This document shows positions 50,666 to 59,348 of a DNA stretch of 64,000 nucleotides, in pieces. Source of the stretch: Candidatus Peregrinibacteria bacterium. Its GTDB lineage: Bacteria; Patescibacteriota; Gracilibacteria; UBA1369; LOWO2-01-FULL-3. Numbering within the stretch: the first letter of the stretch is position 1; each line of letters begins with the position of its first letter. The notes under the pieces were generated by a model, which ran no database searches, was not told where the DNA came from, and saw only the letters and a program-made list of their open reading frames with translations. The DNA is taken from positions 1 to 64,000 of the forward strand of contig JABIJZ010000008.1 in NCBI GenBank assembly GCA_018655275.1, given 5' to 3'. The position numbers and the translations under genes were made by a program.

Positions 50666-52765
50666 TTAAATCTCGTCACGTTCCGTAGCCGGAGTAGAAG
50701 CGAAATAAGAATATCCAAACCCTCCAAGAATCGCAGCAATTATCAACCACAAAACCTCGGGTCCGGTATCACTCACATCACTCTTCATAGTTTCAATATC
50801 GGCAACACCCGCAGTTCCAGCAGCAACGTCAACCGAAGCCACAGCTCCCAAAGAAACAGTTCCAGGAATAGCCGAAGAGATATTACTCATTACAGCGCTT
50901 GTATTACCGTTATTATCGATAGCAACCACCGCAAAGAAGTATTCCTTGTCATTCTTTAGATTAGGAATGAACCATTTTGTTTCAGCATTCCAGGTGTCAA
51001 TCGCATAATTCAATTGATCCATCGAAACACCATAATACAATCTATAAAACTTAACAGCTTCTCCAGAAACAGGAGCAGCCCAACTCAAAGTAATTTTGTG
51101 ATCGCCAGGTGTCGCTACCAAATTAGAAACAGCTCCAACTTGTCCAGAAGCATCTCCAGTAGTAGCACCTACATTCAATTTGTAGCCATCAGTATTGATG
51201 CCTTCATTACCAAGCTGATCAACCAGCTTTATAGTAAAAGGATATTCACCAGCAGTATCTGGAGCAACCAAAGCAGCCGAATAGTATCCAGAGCCAGAAT
51301 CAACCAATACATAAGAAGCTCCATTCACTTGCAAAGAAGCTTGAGCCAAATTCGCCTCCGAATAAACCATGACAATTACGTCAGATTTTGGAGTCACCGA
51401 ACTAGAAGGATCAAAATCTACATTTGTAACTTCAGGAGCAGTAGTATCTATATTTACAACAACTGATTCAGAAGAAGCAGTCACAGTCCCAAATTCATCC
51501 ACAATCGAAACATAAAACTCATGTTCACCATCCACCAAAGGAGTAGTAGTAAAAACAAATTCTCCTTGAGCAGAAGCAATGGCTGAACCAAGCTCAGTCC
51601 CATTATCATAAATGACCAAAGAAGTTCCAGCAGCCGTATCCCCAGAGATTATATGTGTATTATTACTATAAGAACCAGGAACAGGATTACTCAAATCAAT
51701 AGCATCAGATATAGATGTATTAGAAGCAGTCACTTCCAAATCAAAAGTTCCATAAATCGCAGACTCCGAAAGATCCTCAGCCTTGATGACGTAACTTCCA
51801 GCTTCAGTGAAAACAGCACTCAAAGCAAAAGTATGCGATCCCAAGTCTTCAGCAACAAATTCATAGTCAGAAGGGAGAGACGCAGAACTCGCAGGTCCTT
51901 CTACAACAGAGAAGCCAGCAGTTCCCAAGTACCCAGTCACCACCTCACCAGAAGCATCATAAGCTTCCAAAGTGAAAGAAAGACTTTGACCAGTTTCCGC
52001 AGATTCCGGAACATCCTCAAACCCAAGATAAGCAACATCTCCAGATGAACTTCCAACAGCTCTCGCAGTCACAGCCATCCCAGTGTCACCAAACAAATAA
52101 TCATTAGAATCAAAATAAACAACTTTAACTCTCTTCGACAAAGTCTTGTTCGCCGTCAAATCATAAGCAGTATAAGTAGAAACACCAGCTTCATCAGAAG
52201 TTACAGAGAAAGAAACCTCTCCATCAGCATCCGACAACCTGTTTTTCGCAACCACTTCATCCTCACCTCTACTCGAAATCAACTCAACTATATGCCCTTG
52301 AATAGAATTTCCGTAAAGATCAGTCAGAGTAATAGAAACCTCTCCAACATCCTTCCCAGACCCAACAACTTGTTCATCAGGACTGACAGTAGAAGCAGCT
52401 CCAGAAACATCACTCGCTAAAACAGAAAACGAAGTAGATTCTCCATAATCAGAATTAGGAATTTTCGCATAAACTTCATATTCACCCGAAATCCTAGTAT
52501 GAAACTCAGGAAGAGTGTAAGAAGCCGTTCCATCATGACCAGAAGTCACAGCAGTTTCAAAATTAGTCCCATCAGGCTTAACTACCTTGAAAAGAACAGA
52601 TCCCCCAGGAATAACAGGACTCGTTCTCAATAGGGTAGAGTATCCTGCAATAGTATCATCTGTATAAACAGAGACACCTGTAGAATCAGCAGAAGCCGCA
52701 AGTGTAGAAAAACAAATGCTGCTCAACGCCATTAGACCTAATACTAACCTGGTTACCTTTTTCAT
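50666..52765 (-). CDS. Exported Ig-like/FN3 surface protein with C-terminal anchor
   Basis: 699 residues. The signal peptide MKKVTRLVLGLMALSSICFS ends near ASA. Several beta-sandwich (bacterial Ig-like) domains follow, one clear around 365-455 (DTAAGTSLVIYDNGTELGSA) with the DTTAPEVTNV hinge. A fibronectin type III domain lies near 565-650 (KITLSWAAP, YFFAVVAIDNNGNTS). A membrane helix close to the C-terminus (about 672-690) anchors it. Likely a surface adhesin or structural protein. Ser/Thr/Ala-rich. Confidence 0.88.
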   Translation of the reverse strand: MKKVTRLVLGLMALSSICFSTLAASADSTGVSVYTDDTIAGYSTLLRTSPVIPGGSVLFKVVKPDGTNFETAVTSGHDGTASYTLPEFHTRISGEYEVYAKIPNSDYGESTSFSVLASDVSGAASTVSPDEQVVGSGKDVGEVSITLTDLYGNSIQGHIVELISSRGEDEVVAKNRLSDADGEVSFSVTSDEAGVSTYTAYDLTANKTLSKRVKVVYFDSNDYLFGDTGMAVTARAVGSSSGDVAYLGFEDVPESAETGQSLSFTLEAYDASGEVVTGYLGTAGFSVVEGPASSASLPSDYEFVAEDLGSHTFALSAVFTEAGSYVIKAEDLSESAIYGTFDLEVTASNTSISDAIDLSNPVPGSYSNNTHIISGDTAAGTSLVIYDNGTELGSAIASAQGEFVFTTTPLVDGEHEFYVSIVDEFGTVTASSESVVVNIDTTAPEVTNVDFDPSSSVTPKSDVIVMVYSEANLAQASLQVNGASYVLVDSGSGYYSAALVAPDTAGEYPFTIKLVDQLGNEGINTDGYKLNVGATTGDASGQVGAVSNLVATPGDHKITLSWAAPVSGEAVKFYRLYYGVSMDQLNYAIDTWNAETKWFIPNLKNDKEYFFAVVAIDNNGNTSAVMSNISSAIPGTVSLGAVASVDVAAGTAGVADIETMKSDVSDTGPEVLWLIIAAILGGFGYSYFASTPATERDEI

Positions 52766-52788
52766 TTTTGTTTTTAATTAATCAAACA

Positions 52789-52817
52789 ATTATACATAAA
52801 AACCCCTGATTTATCAA
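52789..52817 (-). promoter_or_regulatory. Promoter of the Ig/FN3 surface protein
   Basis: On the minus strand: TTGATA (52812-52817), a 17-nt spacer, TATAAT (52789-52794), 23 nt before the ATG at 52765. The leader is A/T-rich and lacks a Shine-Dalgarno site. Confidence 0.75.
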
Positions 52818-52873
52818 TGCTCCAGGGAGCAACCACGGGATGTGTCAAGCCTTATACAAAAGGTCACAACGAA

Positions 52874-52902
52874 TTGAAAAAATAAACTGTTTCTGCTATA
52901 GT
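52874..52902 (+). promoter_or_regulatory. Promoter of the PKD-7TM / ATP-grasp module
   Basis: TTGAAA (52874-52879), a 17-nt spacer and TATAGT (52897-52902), 7 nt before the ATG at 52910. The mRNA is predicted to have almost no leader. Confidence 0.7.
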
Positions 52903-52909
52903 CCCGACA

Positions 52910-54469
52910 ATGAATTTACTCAAAAATACAACTAGGATGTTAGGAGTGTTATGGCTATTTTTAAGTATGGGAACTCCCATATTTGCAGACATTCTTCTGG
53001 ACGCAGAAACAAACCCTACTCTCCTTGAAGCCGTAATCTCATCAGAAGATACTGTCGCTGTACAAAAAAGTTCGATCCTCGACGCTTCACAAAGTTTCCT
53101 CCCAAACCCAGAGGCAGACTATACATATGAATGGGATTTCGGTGACGGGAATAAAGACGAAGGAGTCGAAGTACTTCATGTATATAAAGACCCCGGCCAA
53201 TACACAGTCAGCCTAAAAGTCTCAAACGACACAGAAGAAGCATCCGTAGAAAAAGAGCTATATGTATATAAGAAGATGATCCTTCTACTAACAGACGCAG
53301 AACAAGACCAAATATTCATAGAAAATGCCAAAAGCTACGCACAGCAAGAAGGAGTGTTCCTGAGCATACTCGATAGTTTCGGTAGTGCATCAGAGCTTAT
53401 ATCAGAAGAAATCTTGTCAAAAAAACTAATAGAAGCAAGACACGATGTGCAAAAAGCTCTACAAATAGTGGTTTGGACAAAAGGAAATACAGGGATAAAT
53501 GCGTTAACCAGGTTCCTTCAAGAAACAAAAGAAACTTTCCCAATAAATTTCTCTCAAAAATCAATAACAGTACTAACAAGCGACATCTCAGGGTTCTCAA
53601 ACCGAATAAAAAGACAATTCCAGACAATATCTCCAAAGAGCATAATCTTAACAAACGACCCAGCTATCCACCTGTTGATAGACAATTTTACATCAACAGA
53701 CTTCATAACAACACTCGAATCAAAAGGTTATGAACACGAAATTATAACAAATAGCAGCTACAAACTACGTCCATGGAATTTCATGTCTTACTTCCTTACA
53801 ACACTAATAGACAGAGGCATCCCAGACAGCGTAATAGCATTACTCCTACTACTCCCAATCATTGCAACAGTAGTGGCATTCATGAAACAGATAGTAGGAC
53901 TAACAACTATGGGTATTTACACACCAATAATAATGACTCTTTCATTCTTGACCATAGGCTTGTACTTCGGACTTTTGACACTAATAAGTGTATTGGTAAT
54001 AGGAGGTCTAACCAGACACCTACTCAGGAACGTCAGACTCCTCTTCATTCCAAAAATGGCAATAGTGATGACCTTGGTCTCACTAGGGTTGATATTGATA
54101 CTCATCACAACAGTTTATCTCGACATTTTCAATGCGACATTCTTCTCTTTGGCAATATTCCCTATGGTTATATTGAGCACATTGGTTGAAAAATTCGTAA
54201 GCATCAAAACAGAAAAAGGATTTATCTCAGCGGTGACATTAATGTCAGAAACCCTGATAGTAGCAATAATCGCATATATCGTAGCTGGAGGCGAAGTTGA
54301 CCTGGGATTTGCAATTATAAAAGTTAATTTCGTAAGCAACTTAATGCTAAGTTATCCAGAAATCATCTTCCTTCTTTTGGGAATAAACATCTTGCTAGGT
54401 CGATGGAGCGGGCTCAGATTACTGGAGATTATCAGGTTCAGAGAGATACTAAGACACATAGAGGAATAA
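52910..54469 (+). CDS. PKD-domain protein with C-terminal 7TM_transglut-like membrane domain
   Basis: 519 residues. The signal-like start (MNLLKNTTRMLGVLWLFLSM) is followed by a PKD domain (about 42-121, YEWDFGDGNKDEG, then HVYKDPGQYTV). Residues ~122-285 are an unassigned alpha/beta region. About 300-505 hold seven membrane helices with QIVGLTTMGIYTPIIMTLSF, which resembles the 7TM domain usually fused to an inactive transglutaminase and paired with RimK-like ligases. Here the transglutaminase position is taken by the PKD and alpha/beta regions. Nine nt separate it from the ligase gene. Confidence 0.75.
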   Translation: MNLLKNTTRMLGVLWLFLSMGTPIFADILLDAETNPTLLEAVISSEDTVAVQKSSILDASQSFLPNPEADYTYEWDFGDGNKDEGVEVLHVYKDPGQYTVSLKVSNDTEEASVEKELYVYKKMILLLTDAEQDQIFIENAKSYAQQEGVFLSILDSFGSASELISEEILSKKLIEARHDVQKALQIVVWTKGNTGINALTRFLQETKETFPINFSQKSITVLTSDISGFSNRIKRQFQTISPKSIILTNDPAIHLLIDNFTSTDFITTLESKGYEHEIITNSSYKLRPWNFMSYFLTTLIDRGIPDSVIALLLLLPIIATVVAFMKQIVGLTTMGIYTPIIMTLSFLTIGLYFGLLTLISVLVIGGLTRHLLRNVRLLFIPKMAIVMTLVSLGLILILITTVYLDIFNATFFSLAIFPMVILSTLVEKFVSIKTEKGFISAVTLMSETLIVAIIAYIVAGGEVDLGFAIIKVNFVSNLMLSYPEIIFLLLGINILLGRWSGLRLLEIIRFREILRHIEE

Positions 54470-54478
54470 TACCTATTT

Positions 54479-56854
54479 ATGAAGCTACAAAGTTTAAAAG
54501 GAATATTAGGGATTAATGCCAGAAACCTTTTGTATATAAAGGCTTATAACCCCAAAAAAGCGATAAAACTGGCCGACAACAAGGTCAAAAGCAAAAAGTT
54601 CCTATCAACCAGAGGAATCCCAGTTCCAAAACTCATAAACACAATCCCTACCCACGAAGAAGCAGAAAAATTCAATTTCGATTCTTTGCCAAACGCATTC
54701 GTACTAAAACCAAACTACGGATTCGGCGGAGAGGGGATTATCCCAATAGTTAACAAGCGTGGCAAAGACTGGATAACATCAAGCGGAAGACGGATAAACA
54801 AAGAAGAACTCTACAACCACATCATAGACATCCTAGACGGACGGTTCTCCGTCTCAAACGTCTCAGACATGGCATTCTTCGAACAGTTATTGATTCCAGA
54901 CGACACAATAGGTAGTTACGCATACGAAGGGCTTCCAGACATAAGAATCATCGTATACAACCTAGTCCCAGTAATGGCAATGCTAAGACTCCCCACCAGG
55001 GAATCAAACGGTAAAGGGAACCTTCACCAAGGAGCAATAGGTGTCGGCATAGACATCGCCACAGGGAAAACAACCCACATAGCCAAGAATAATAAAATCA
55101 TCGATGAAATCCCCGAAGTAGGTAAACTAGAAAACCTTCAAATTCCATATTGGGACGAAATCCTAGAAATAGCTTCAAACATACAACTCGTAACAAACCT
55201 AGGATATTTGGCCGTCGACATAGCTATAGACAAAACTTCGGGCCCAGTATTGCTCGAAATAAACGCAAGAGCAGGACTCGGAGTACAAATAGCAAACTTA
55301 GCTCCTTTAAGACAAAGATTAGAGCGTATAAAAGGAATCAAAGTAACTTCCCCAGAAAAAGGAGTAAGAATCGCAAAAGACATGTTCGGAAAAACAATTG
55401 AAAAAGAAGTAGAACAAATCTCAGGCAAACACATCATCGGTAAAGAAGAAATAGTCGAAATAATCCTAAAAAAAGGAATAAAGAAAGTAAAAGCAATCGT
55501 AGACCCAGCACAAGAACGAACAATTATAGACTTAGAATTAGTCAAAAAAACAAAACTAATAGACAGTGAAGATTTTGACGACGAAAAATCAACCCTCAAA
55601 ACAAAATTCACAATAAAAGGCAAAAGAATCCAAACAGTAGTAGATGTCGAGAAATTAGCAAAAGGCGAAACCAAAATGGTAATAGGCTCTAGAGATCTAA
55701 AAGACTTCCTAATCGATCCATCTGTTGTCACAGAAGAAACTAAAGAGAAAAAGAAAACTATCCAAAAACCAATAATTAAAAAGAAAATCAAAAACAATTT
55801 CGAGATAGACCAAGAAATCGTCAACGTAGACAACAAATTAAAATTATTATTCCACCTAAGACCAACGAACCTAACCGAAGAAAAAGAGAAATTCCACAAA
55901 GATTTTACCTACAACCCTCAATTCACATACCCGGAAATTCAATTCGACGCAACTAGGCTCAAAAACCAATTAGCAAACATCGAAGTTACAAGCACACCAA
56001 TAGGAAGAATCTTCGAAGCAAAAAAAGACGAACTAAGAAGAAAAATCGAATTGATAGAAAGCGTAGACACAGACAAATTCACAGAAAAATCAAAAAGATT
56101 ATTTGGAGAAACAACCCCAGAACTCGTAGCAGAATGCGAAAGATTACTCCTTGAAACAAAGAAATTCCAAAAGCCAGAAAAAGAAGATATAAAAGCAGAA
56201 AAAGCTAAGGAAGAGTTCGAAAAAGTGTTCAAAAAATACAAACTCGACAACTGGAAAGTAAGAATCAAAGATGAGATGGTTGCAGACTGTGTGGCCGGAA
56301 AAAACAACAGGCTGTTCATAAGAAAAGAAGCAACATTCTCTGAGCCAAGACTAAAAAACCTCATAGTCCACGAAATAGAAACCCACATCCTCACCGCTGA
56401 AAACGGTAAAAACCAACCATTCGAACTATTCAACAGAGGACTTGCAGACTACCTGATAACGCAAGAGGGCCTAGCCATTTACAACGTCACAAAACAAGTG
56501 AATGACACTATCAACGACAGCTACAAAACAATAGCCCTAATCATTGCAATCGAGACCGCAATGTACAGCTCATTCGTAGAAGTCTTCGAAAAAGTACTTT
56601 CGTACGGGATACCTATAGACGATGCGTTCAGGGTAGCACTAAAAGTAAAAAGAGGCCTCGGCGACACAAGCAAGCCAGGTGCATTTACAAAAGATTTGAT
56701 CTACTACAAAGGCTACAAAGAAATAGTAGAGTACGTAGAAAATGGAGGAAGAATCAAAGACCTTTACATCGGCAAACTAAACCACAACGACGTCGAAACA
56801 GCACGAAAAATAAACGGCCTAGTTGAACCAAAATACCTCCCAAAATGGCTATAG
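54479..56854 (+). CDS. Fusion: ATP-grasp glutamate-ligase-like / retropepsin-like / MATCAP (QEGLA) peptidase
   Basis: 791 residues. Residues 1-300 are a RimK-related alpha-L-glutamate-ligase-like ATP-grasp (KPNYGFGGEG 77-86, LLEINARAGLG 258-268). Residues 317-415 match the retropepsin-like zinc-protease family of these operons (IGKEEIVEI, IGSRDLKDFLIDPS), but the catalytic DTGA is DPAQ, so it is probably inactive. After a charged linker, 590-791 is a DUF1704/MATCAP domain: HEIETH (631-636, HExxxH) and QEGLA (662-666). MATCAP enzymes trim a C-terminal residue. Hence ligation and removal of an amino acid may be joined in one polypeptide. Its stop overlaps queA in palindromic CTATAG. Confidence 0.8.
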   Translation: MKLQSLKGILGINARNLLYIKAYNPKKAIKLADNKVKSKKFLSTRGIPVPKLINTIPTHEEAEKFNFDSLPNAFVLKPNYGFGGEGIIPIVNKRGKDWITSSGRRINKEELYNHIIDILDGRFSVSNVSDMAFFEQLLIPDDTIGSYAYEGLPDIRIIVYNLVPVMAMLRLPTRESNGKGNLHQGAIGVGIDIATGKTTHIAKNNKIIDEIPEVGKLENLQIPYWDEILEIASNIQLVTNLGYLAVDIAIDKTSGPVLLEINARAGLGVQIANLAPLRQRLERIKGIKVTSPEKGVRIAKDMFGKTIEKEVEQISGKHIIGKEEIVEIILKKGIKKVKAIVDPAQERTIIDLELVKKTKLIDSEDFDDEKSTLKTKFTIKGKRIQTVVDVEKLAKGETKMVIGSRDLKDFLIDPSVVTEETKEKKKTIQKPIIKKKIKNNFEIDQEIVNVDNKLKLLFHLRPTNLTEEKEKFHKDFTYNPQFTYPEIQFDATRLKNQLANIEVTSTPIGRIFEAKKDELRRKIELIESVDTDKFTEKSKRLFGETTPELVAECERLLLETKKFQKPEKEDIKAEKAKEEFEKVFKKYKLDNWKVRIKDEMVADCVAGKNNRLFIRKEATFSEPRLKNLIVHEIETHILTAENGKNQPFELFNRGLADYLITQEGLAIYNVTKQVNDTINDSYKTIALIIAIETAMYSSFVEVFEKVLSYGIPIDDAFRVALKVKRGLGDTSKPGAFTKDLIYYKGYKEIVEYVENGGRIKDLYIGKLNHNDVETARKINGLVEPKYLPKWL

Positions 56855-57886
56855 AATAAACATCGCATCACCAAAGCTATAAAATCTATAGTTGTTTTCT
56901 TTGGCAGTTTCATAAAGCTCCATAATCTTCGAAACTCCATCCGAAGAGCCTTTGTGCTCAAGGAAAGACGCGACAAGCATTATCAAAGTGCTTTTGGGGA
57001 GATGGAAATTTGTGATCAACGAATCCACAGCATTCCATTTGTATCCAGGATAGATAAAGATATCTGTCTCACCATTTTTCGACACAAAACGTCCATCAAC
57101 AAAACATGACTCCAAAACCCTAACAGTCGTAGTCCCCACAGCAATAATTCTTCTACCTTCGCTCTTAGCTTTGTTTAATTTCGCAGCAAGCTCCTCAGTG
57201 AACTCAAAACCTTCAGAATGCATCTGGTGGTCCTGAAGATGTTCAACTTTCACAGGCTGAAAGGTCCCCAAACCCACATGCAAAAGCACAGTCTCAACAT
57301 CAAGCCCCTTCTCTTTAACTTTTCTCAACAATTCCTCAGTGAAATGCAATCCAGCAGTAGGTGCAGCAGTACTACCTTTTTCCCTAGAATAAACCGTCTG
57401 GTATTGGTCAAAAGACGCAGTCCTCTCAGTAATATAAGGCGGAAAAGGAGCCTCACCCGCATCATCAAGAGCTTCGTTCACATCACCGCCACTTTTAGAA
57501 AATTCAATATTTCTGGTCCCATCAGGATTGATAGCAACAACCTTACCCATCAAACCATTACTCACCTCAAACTCAAAACCCTCTTGAAAAATCTTCCCAG
57601 GTTTTACAAGACATTCATGAACAGAATCACCAACCTTTTTTGCTCGGAAAATTTCAACATCCTTTCCTTCAATAGAAAACAAAATTCTAGCAGGAATAAC
57701 TTTGGAACGATTAACTACCAAAACATCTCCAGAGTTCAAATAGTCCAAGACATCCCGGAAAGCTCGATGCTCCACAACATCCTCGGAAGAATCATAAACC
57801 AACATCTGCGAAGAATCCCTCGGAACGACAGGGGATTGGGCTATGTAACTTTTTGGAAGATCGTAATCAAAATCACTTAATTTCAT
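56849..57886 (-). CDS. queA: S-adenosylmethionine:tRNA ribosyltransferase-isomerase
   Basis: 345 residues, the full family length. It begins MKLSDFDYDLPKSYIAQ and shows RDSSQMLVYD, GDVLVVNRSKVIPARI, AAPTAGLHFTEELL, HVGLGTFQPV and TNFHLPKSTLIMLVA. It transfers ribosyl from SAM to preQ1-tRNA to make epoxyqueuosine. The other queuosine genes are not here. It is last in the minus-strand operon from 61724 and overlaps the phosphatase gene by one base (TGATG). Confidence 0.97.
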   Translation of the reverse strand: MKLSDFDYDLPKSYIAQSPVVPRDSSQMLVYDSSEDVVEHRAFRDVLDYLNSGDVLVVNRSKVIPARILFSIEGKDVEIFRAKKVGDSVHECLVKPGKIFQEGFEFEVSNGLMGKVVAINPDGTRNIEFSKSGGDVNEALDDAGEAPFPPYITERTASFDQYQTVYSREKGSTAAPTAGLHFTEELLRKVKEKGLDVETVLLHVGLGTFQPVKVEHLQDHQMHSEGFEFTEELAAKLNKAKSEGRRIIAVGTTTVRVLESCFVDGRFVSKNGETDIFIYPGYKWNAVDSLITNFHLPKSTLIMLVASFLEHKGSSDGVSKIMELYETAKENNYRFYSFGDAMFIL

Positions 57887-58980
57887 CAGGTCTTATCGAT
57901 TACAATCAAAGTCATATCATCAAGCTGAGATTCATTGCCAACGAATTGAGCCAAATCCCTCGCGATATGATTATTAACACCAGCAGCAGAATATTCTTTT
58001 GAATACTCAACCACAGCCTTTTTCAAACGTTCCAATCCAAACAACTCATCCTTGCTATTTTTTGCCTCAGTAATCCCATCACTATACAAAACAACCTTAT
58101 CACCCTTCGCAAGAGGAATGTCCTGTTCCTTTGCACTTCCAGACACATCTTCAACTAAACCAAGAGCAGTTCCGCCAGAAACAATCTCTTCCACCTGCTC
58201 CTTCTCAGCTCTATAAACCAAAATCCTTTCGTGCCCAGCACCAATATAAGACATTTTCGAAGACGCTTTATCCCAACAAAGCATAACCATAGTCATATAC
58301 ATAGAAGGCTTTGTGTACTTCTTAATATATTTGTTGGTATTTATAATCACCTCCAAAGCAGTCGAAGAAACATCAATAAAAGATCGAACCATAGAGTTAA
58401 CCATCGCCATTATAAGTCCTGCAGTCACACCATGTCCGGTCACATCCCCAACATAAATATACGTCTTTTTTTCTCCGTCAATCGCATCAAAACTATCACC
58501 ACCCAATTCAGTTGCAGGTCTGTTCTTGATGTCAATCTTGAGTCCAGAAACTTCAGGAGCCGCTTTCGGAAACAATTGTTGTTGCAGCTCAACAGCCACA
58601 GCCAATTCGTCCAAAATCCTTCTCCTATCTTTAATGTCAGAAGCAACTTGAGAAAACCCCTCATTCACCTGATTATAAAAATGAGCCAACAATCCAATCT
58701 CATCAACTCTTGTAGTATAAATTTTCTTAGAAGGTTTCCCGGTAAGAACCAACTGCATCTGAGATAGAACTTTGCGCAAAGGCCTTACAATAAAAACCAA
58801 AATAAATATAGCCATATAAGCCAAGATGATCCCAGTAACACCCCAAAGCACATACCAAACAGGAAATTGCTCCAAAAACCCTTGATACCAAAGCAAAGCC
58901 AAAACCCCGCTCAACAAAACAGCAAAAACAAAAAAACTAACAAACAACTTAGTAACCAAACTTTTGACTCCAAAATTCAT
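57886..58980 (-). CDS. Membrane PP2C/SpoIIE (RsbU-like) phosphatase with HAMP-like linker
   Basis: 364 residues. Two membrane helices (about 9-30 and 42-64), a HAMP-like segment (RPLRKVLSQMQLVL), a coiled-coil stretch, then a SpoIIE catalytic domain: LGGDSFDAI, YVGDVTGHGVTAGLIMAM, GHERILVYR, LYSDGITEAKN and SQLDDMTLIVI, with the metal Asp residues in place. It should dephosphorylate a STAS anti-anti-sigma-type protein, and one is encoded 2 nt upstream. No sensor domain lies outside the membrane; the loop is short. Confidence 0.92.
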   Translation of the reverse strand: MNFGVKSLVTKLFVSFFVFAVLLSGVLALLWYQGFLEQFPVWYVLWGVTGIILAYMAIFILVFIVRPLRKVLSQMQLVLTGKPSKKIYTTRVDEIGLLAHFYNQVNEGFSQVASDIKDRRRILDELAVAVELQQQLFPKAAPEVSGLKIDIKNRPATELGGDSFDAIDGEKKTYIYVGDVTGHGVTAGLIMAMVNSMVRSFIDVSSTALEVIINTNKYIKKYTKPSMYMTMVMLCWDKASSKMSYIGAGHERILVYRAEKEQVEEIVSGGTALGLVEDVSGSAKEQDIPLAKGDKVVLYSDGITEAKNSKDELFGLERLKKAVVEYSKEYSAAGVNNHIARDLAQFVGNESQLDDMTLIVIDKT

Positions 58981-58982
58981 TG

Positions 58983-59339
58983 CTATTTTGCATTAAGATA
59001 CGCAGAAAGAGTGGCATGCACAGGGATAACATCCGCAATACCAATCGTTTTCAAAACATCTTTCACATGAGTGTCCGGCCCAACCAAAACCAAGTTCTTC
59101 TTCTTTTTATCCAAAATATTATGGATCTCCATAAGATATCCAATACTTTCGCTATTGATGAATTTCAAACCAGTAAAATCAAAAATCAGATTCTCCAATT
59201 TGAAAACCTTAACAACGTCATCAAGGACACCACGTATCTCCATGTGCCCAGCTTTATCAAACTCACCAGCAAACTTAACAACCTGGACACCTTTCTCCGC
59301 GTCAGGTTCCCCAGGGGTAATAGTTAATGTAGGCTTCAT
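58983..59339 (-). CDS. STAS-domain protein (anti-anti-sigma-like)
   Basis: 118 residues, the STAS fold alone. LIFDFTGLKFINSESIGYL contains the Ser that is phosphorylated in SpoIIAA/RsbV (here NSES in place of DSSG). It is the expected partner of the phosphatase next to it. A matching HATPase_c kinase is not in the window, nor is a full sigma factor, so the output is unclear. Confidence 0.9.
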   Translation of the reverse strand: MKPTLTITPGEPDAEKGVQVVKFAGEFDKAGHMEIRGVLDDVVKVFKLENLIFDFTGLKFINSESIGYLMEIHNILDKKKKNLVLVGPDTHVKDVLKTIGIADVIPVHATLSAYLNAK

Positions 59340-59348
59340 AGAATCGAC

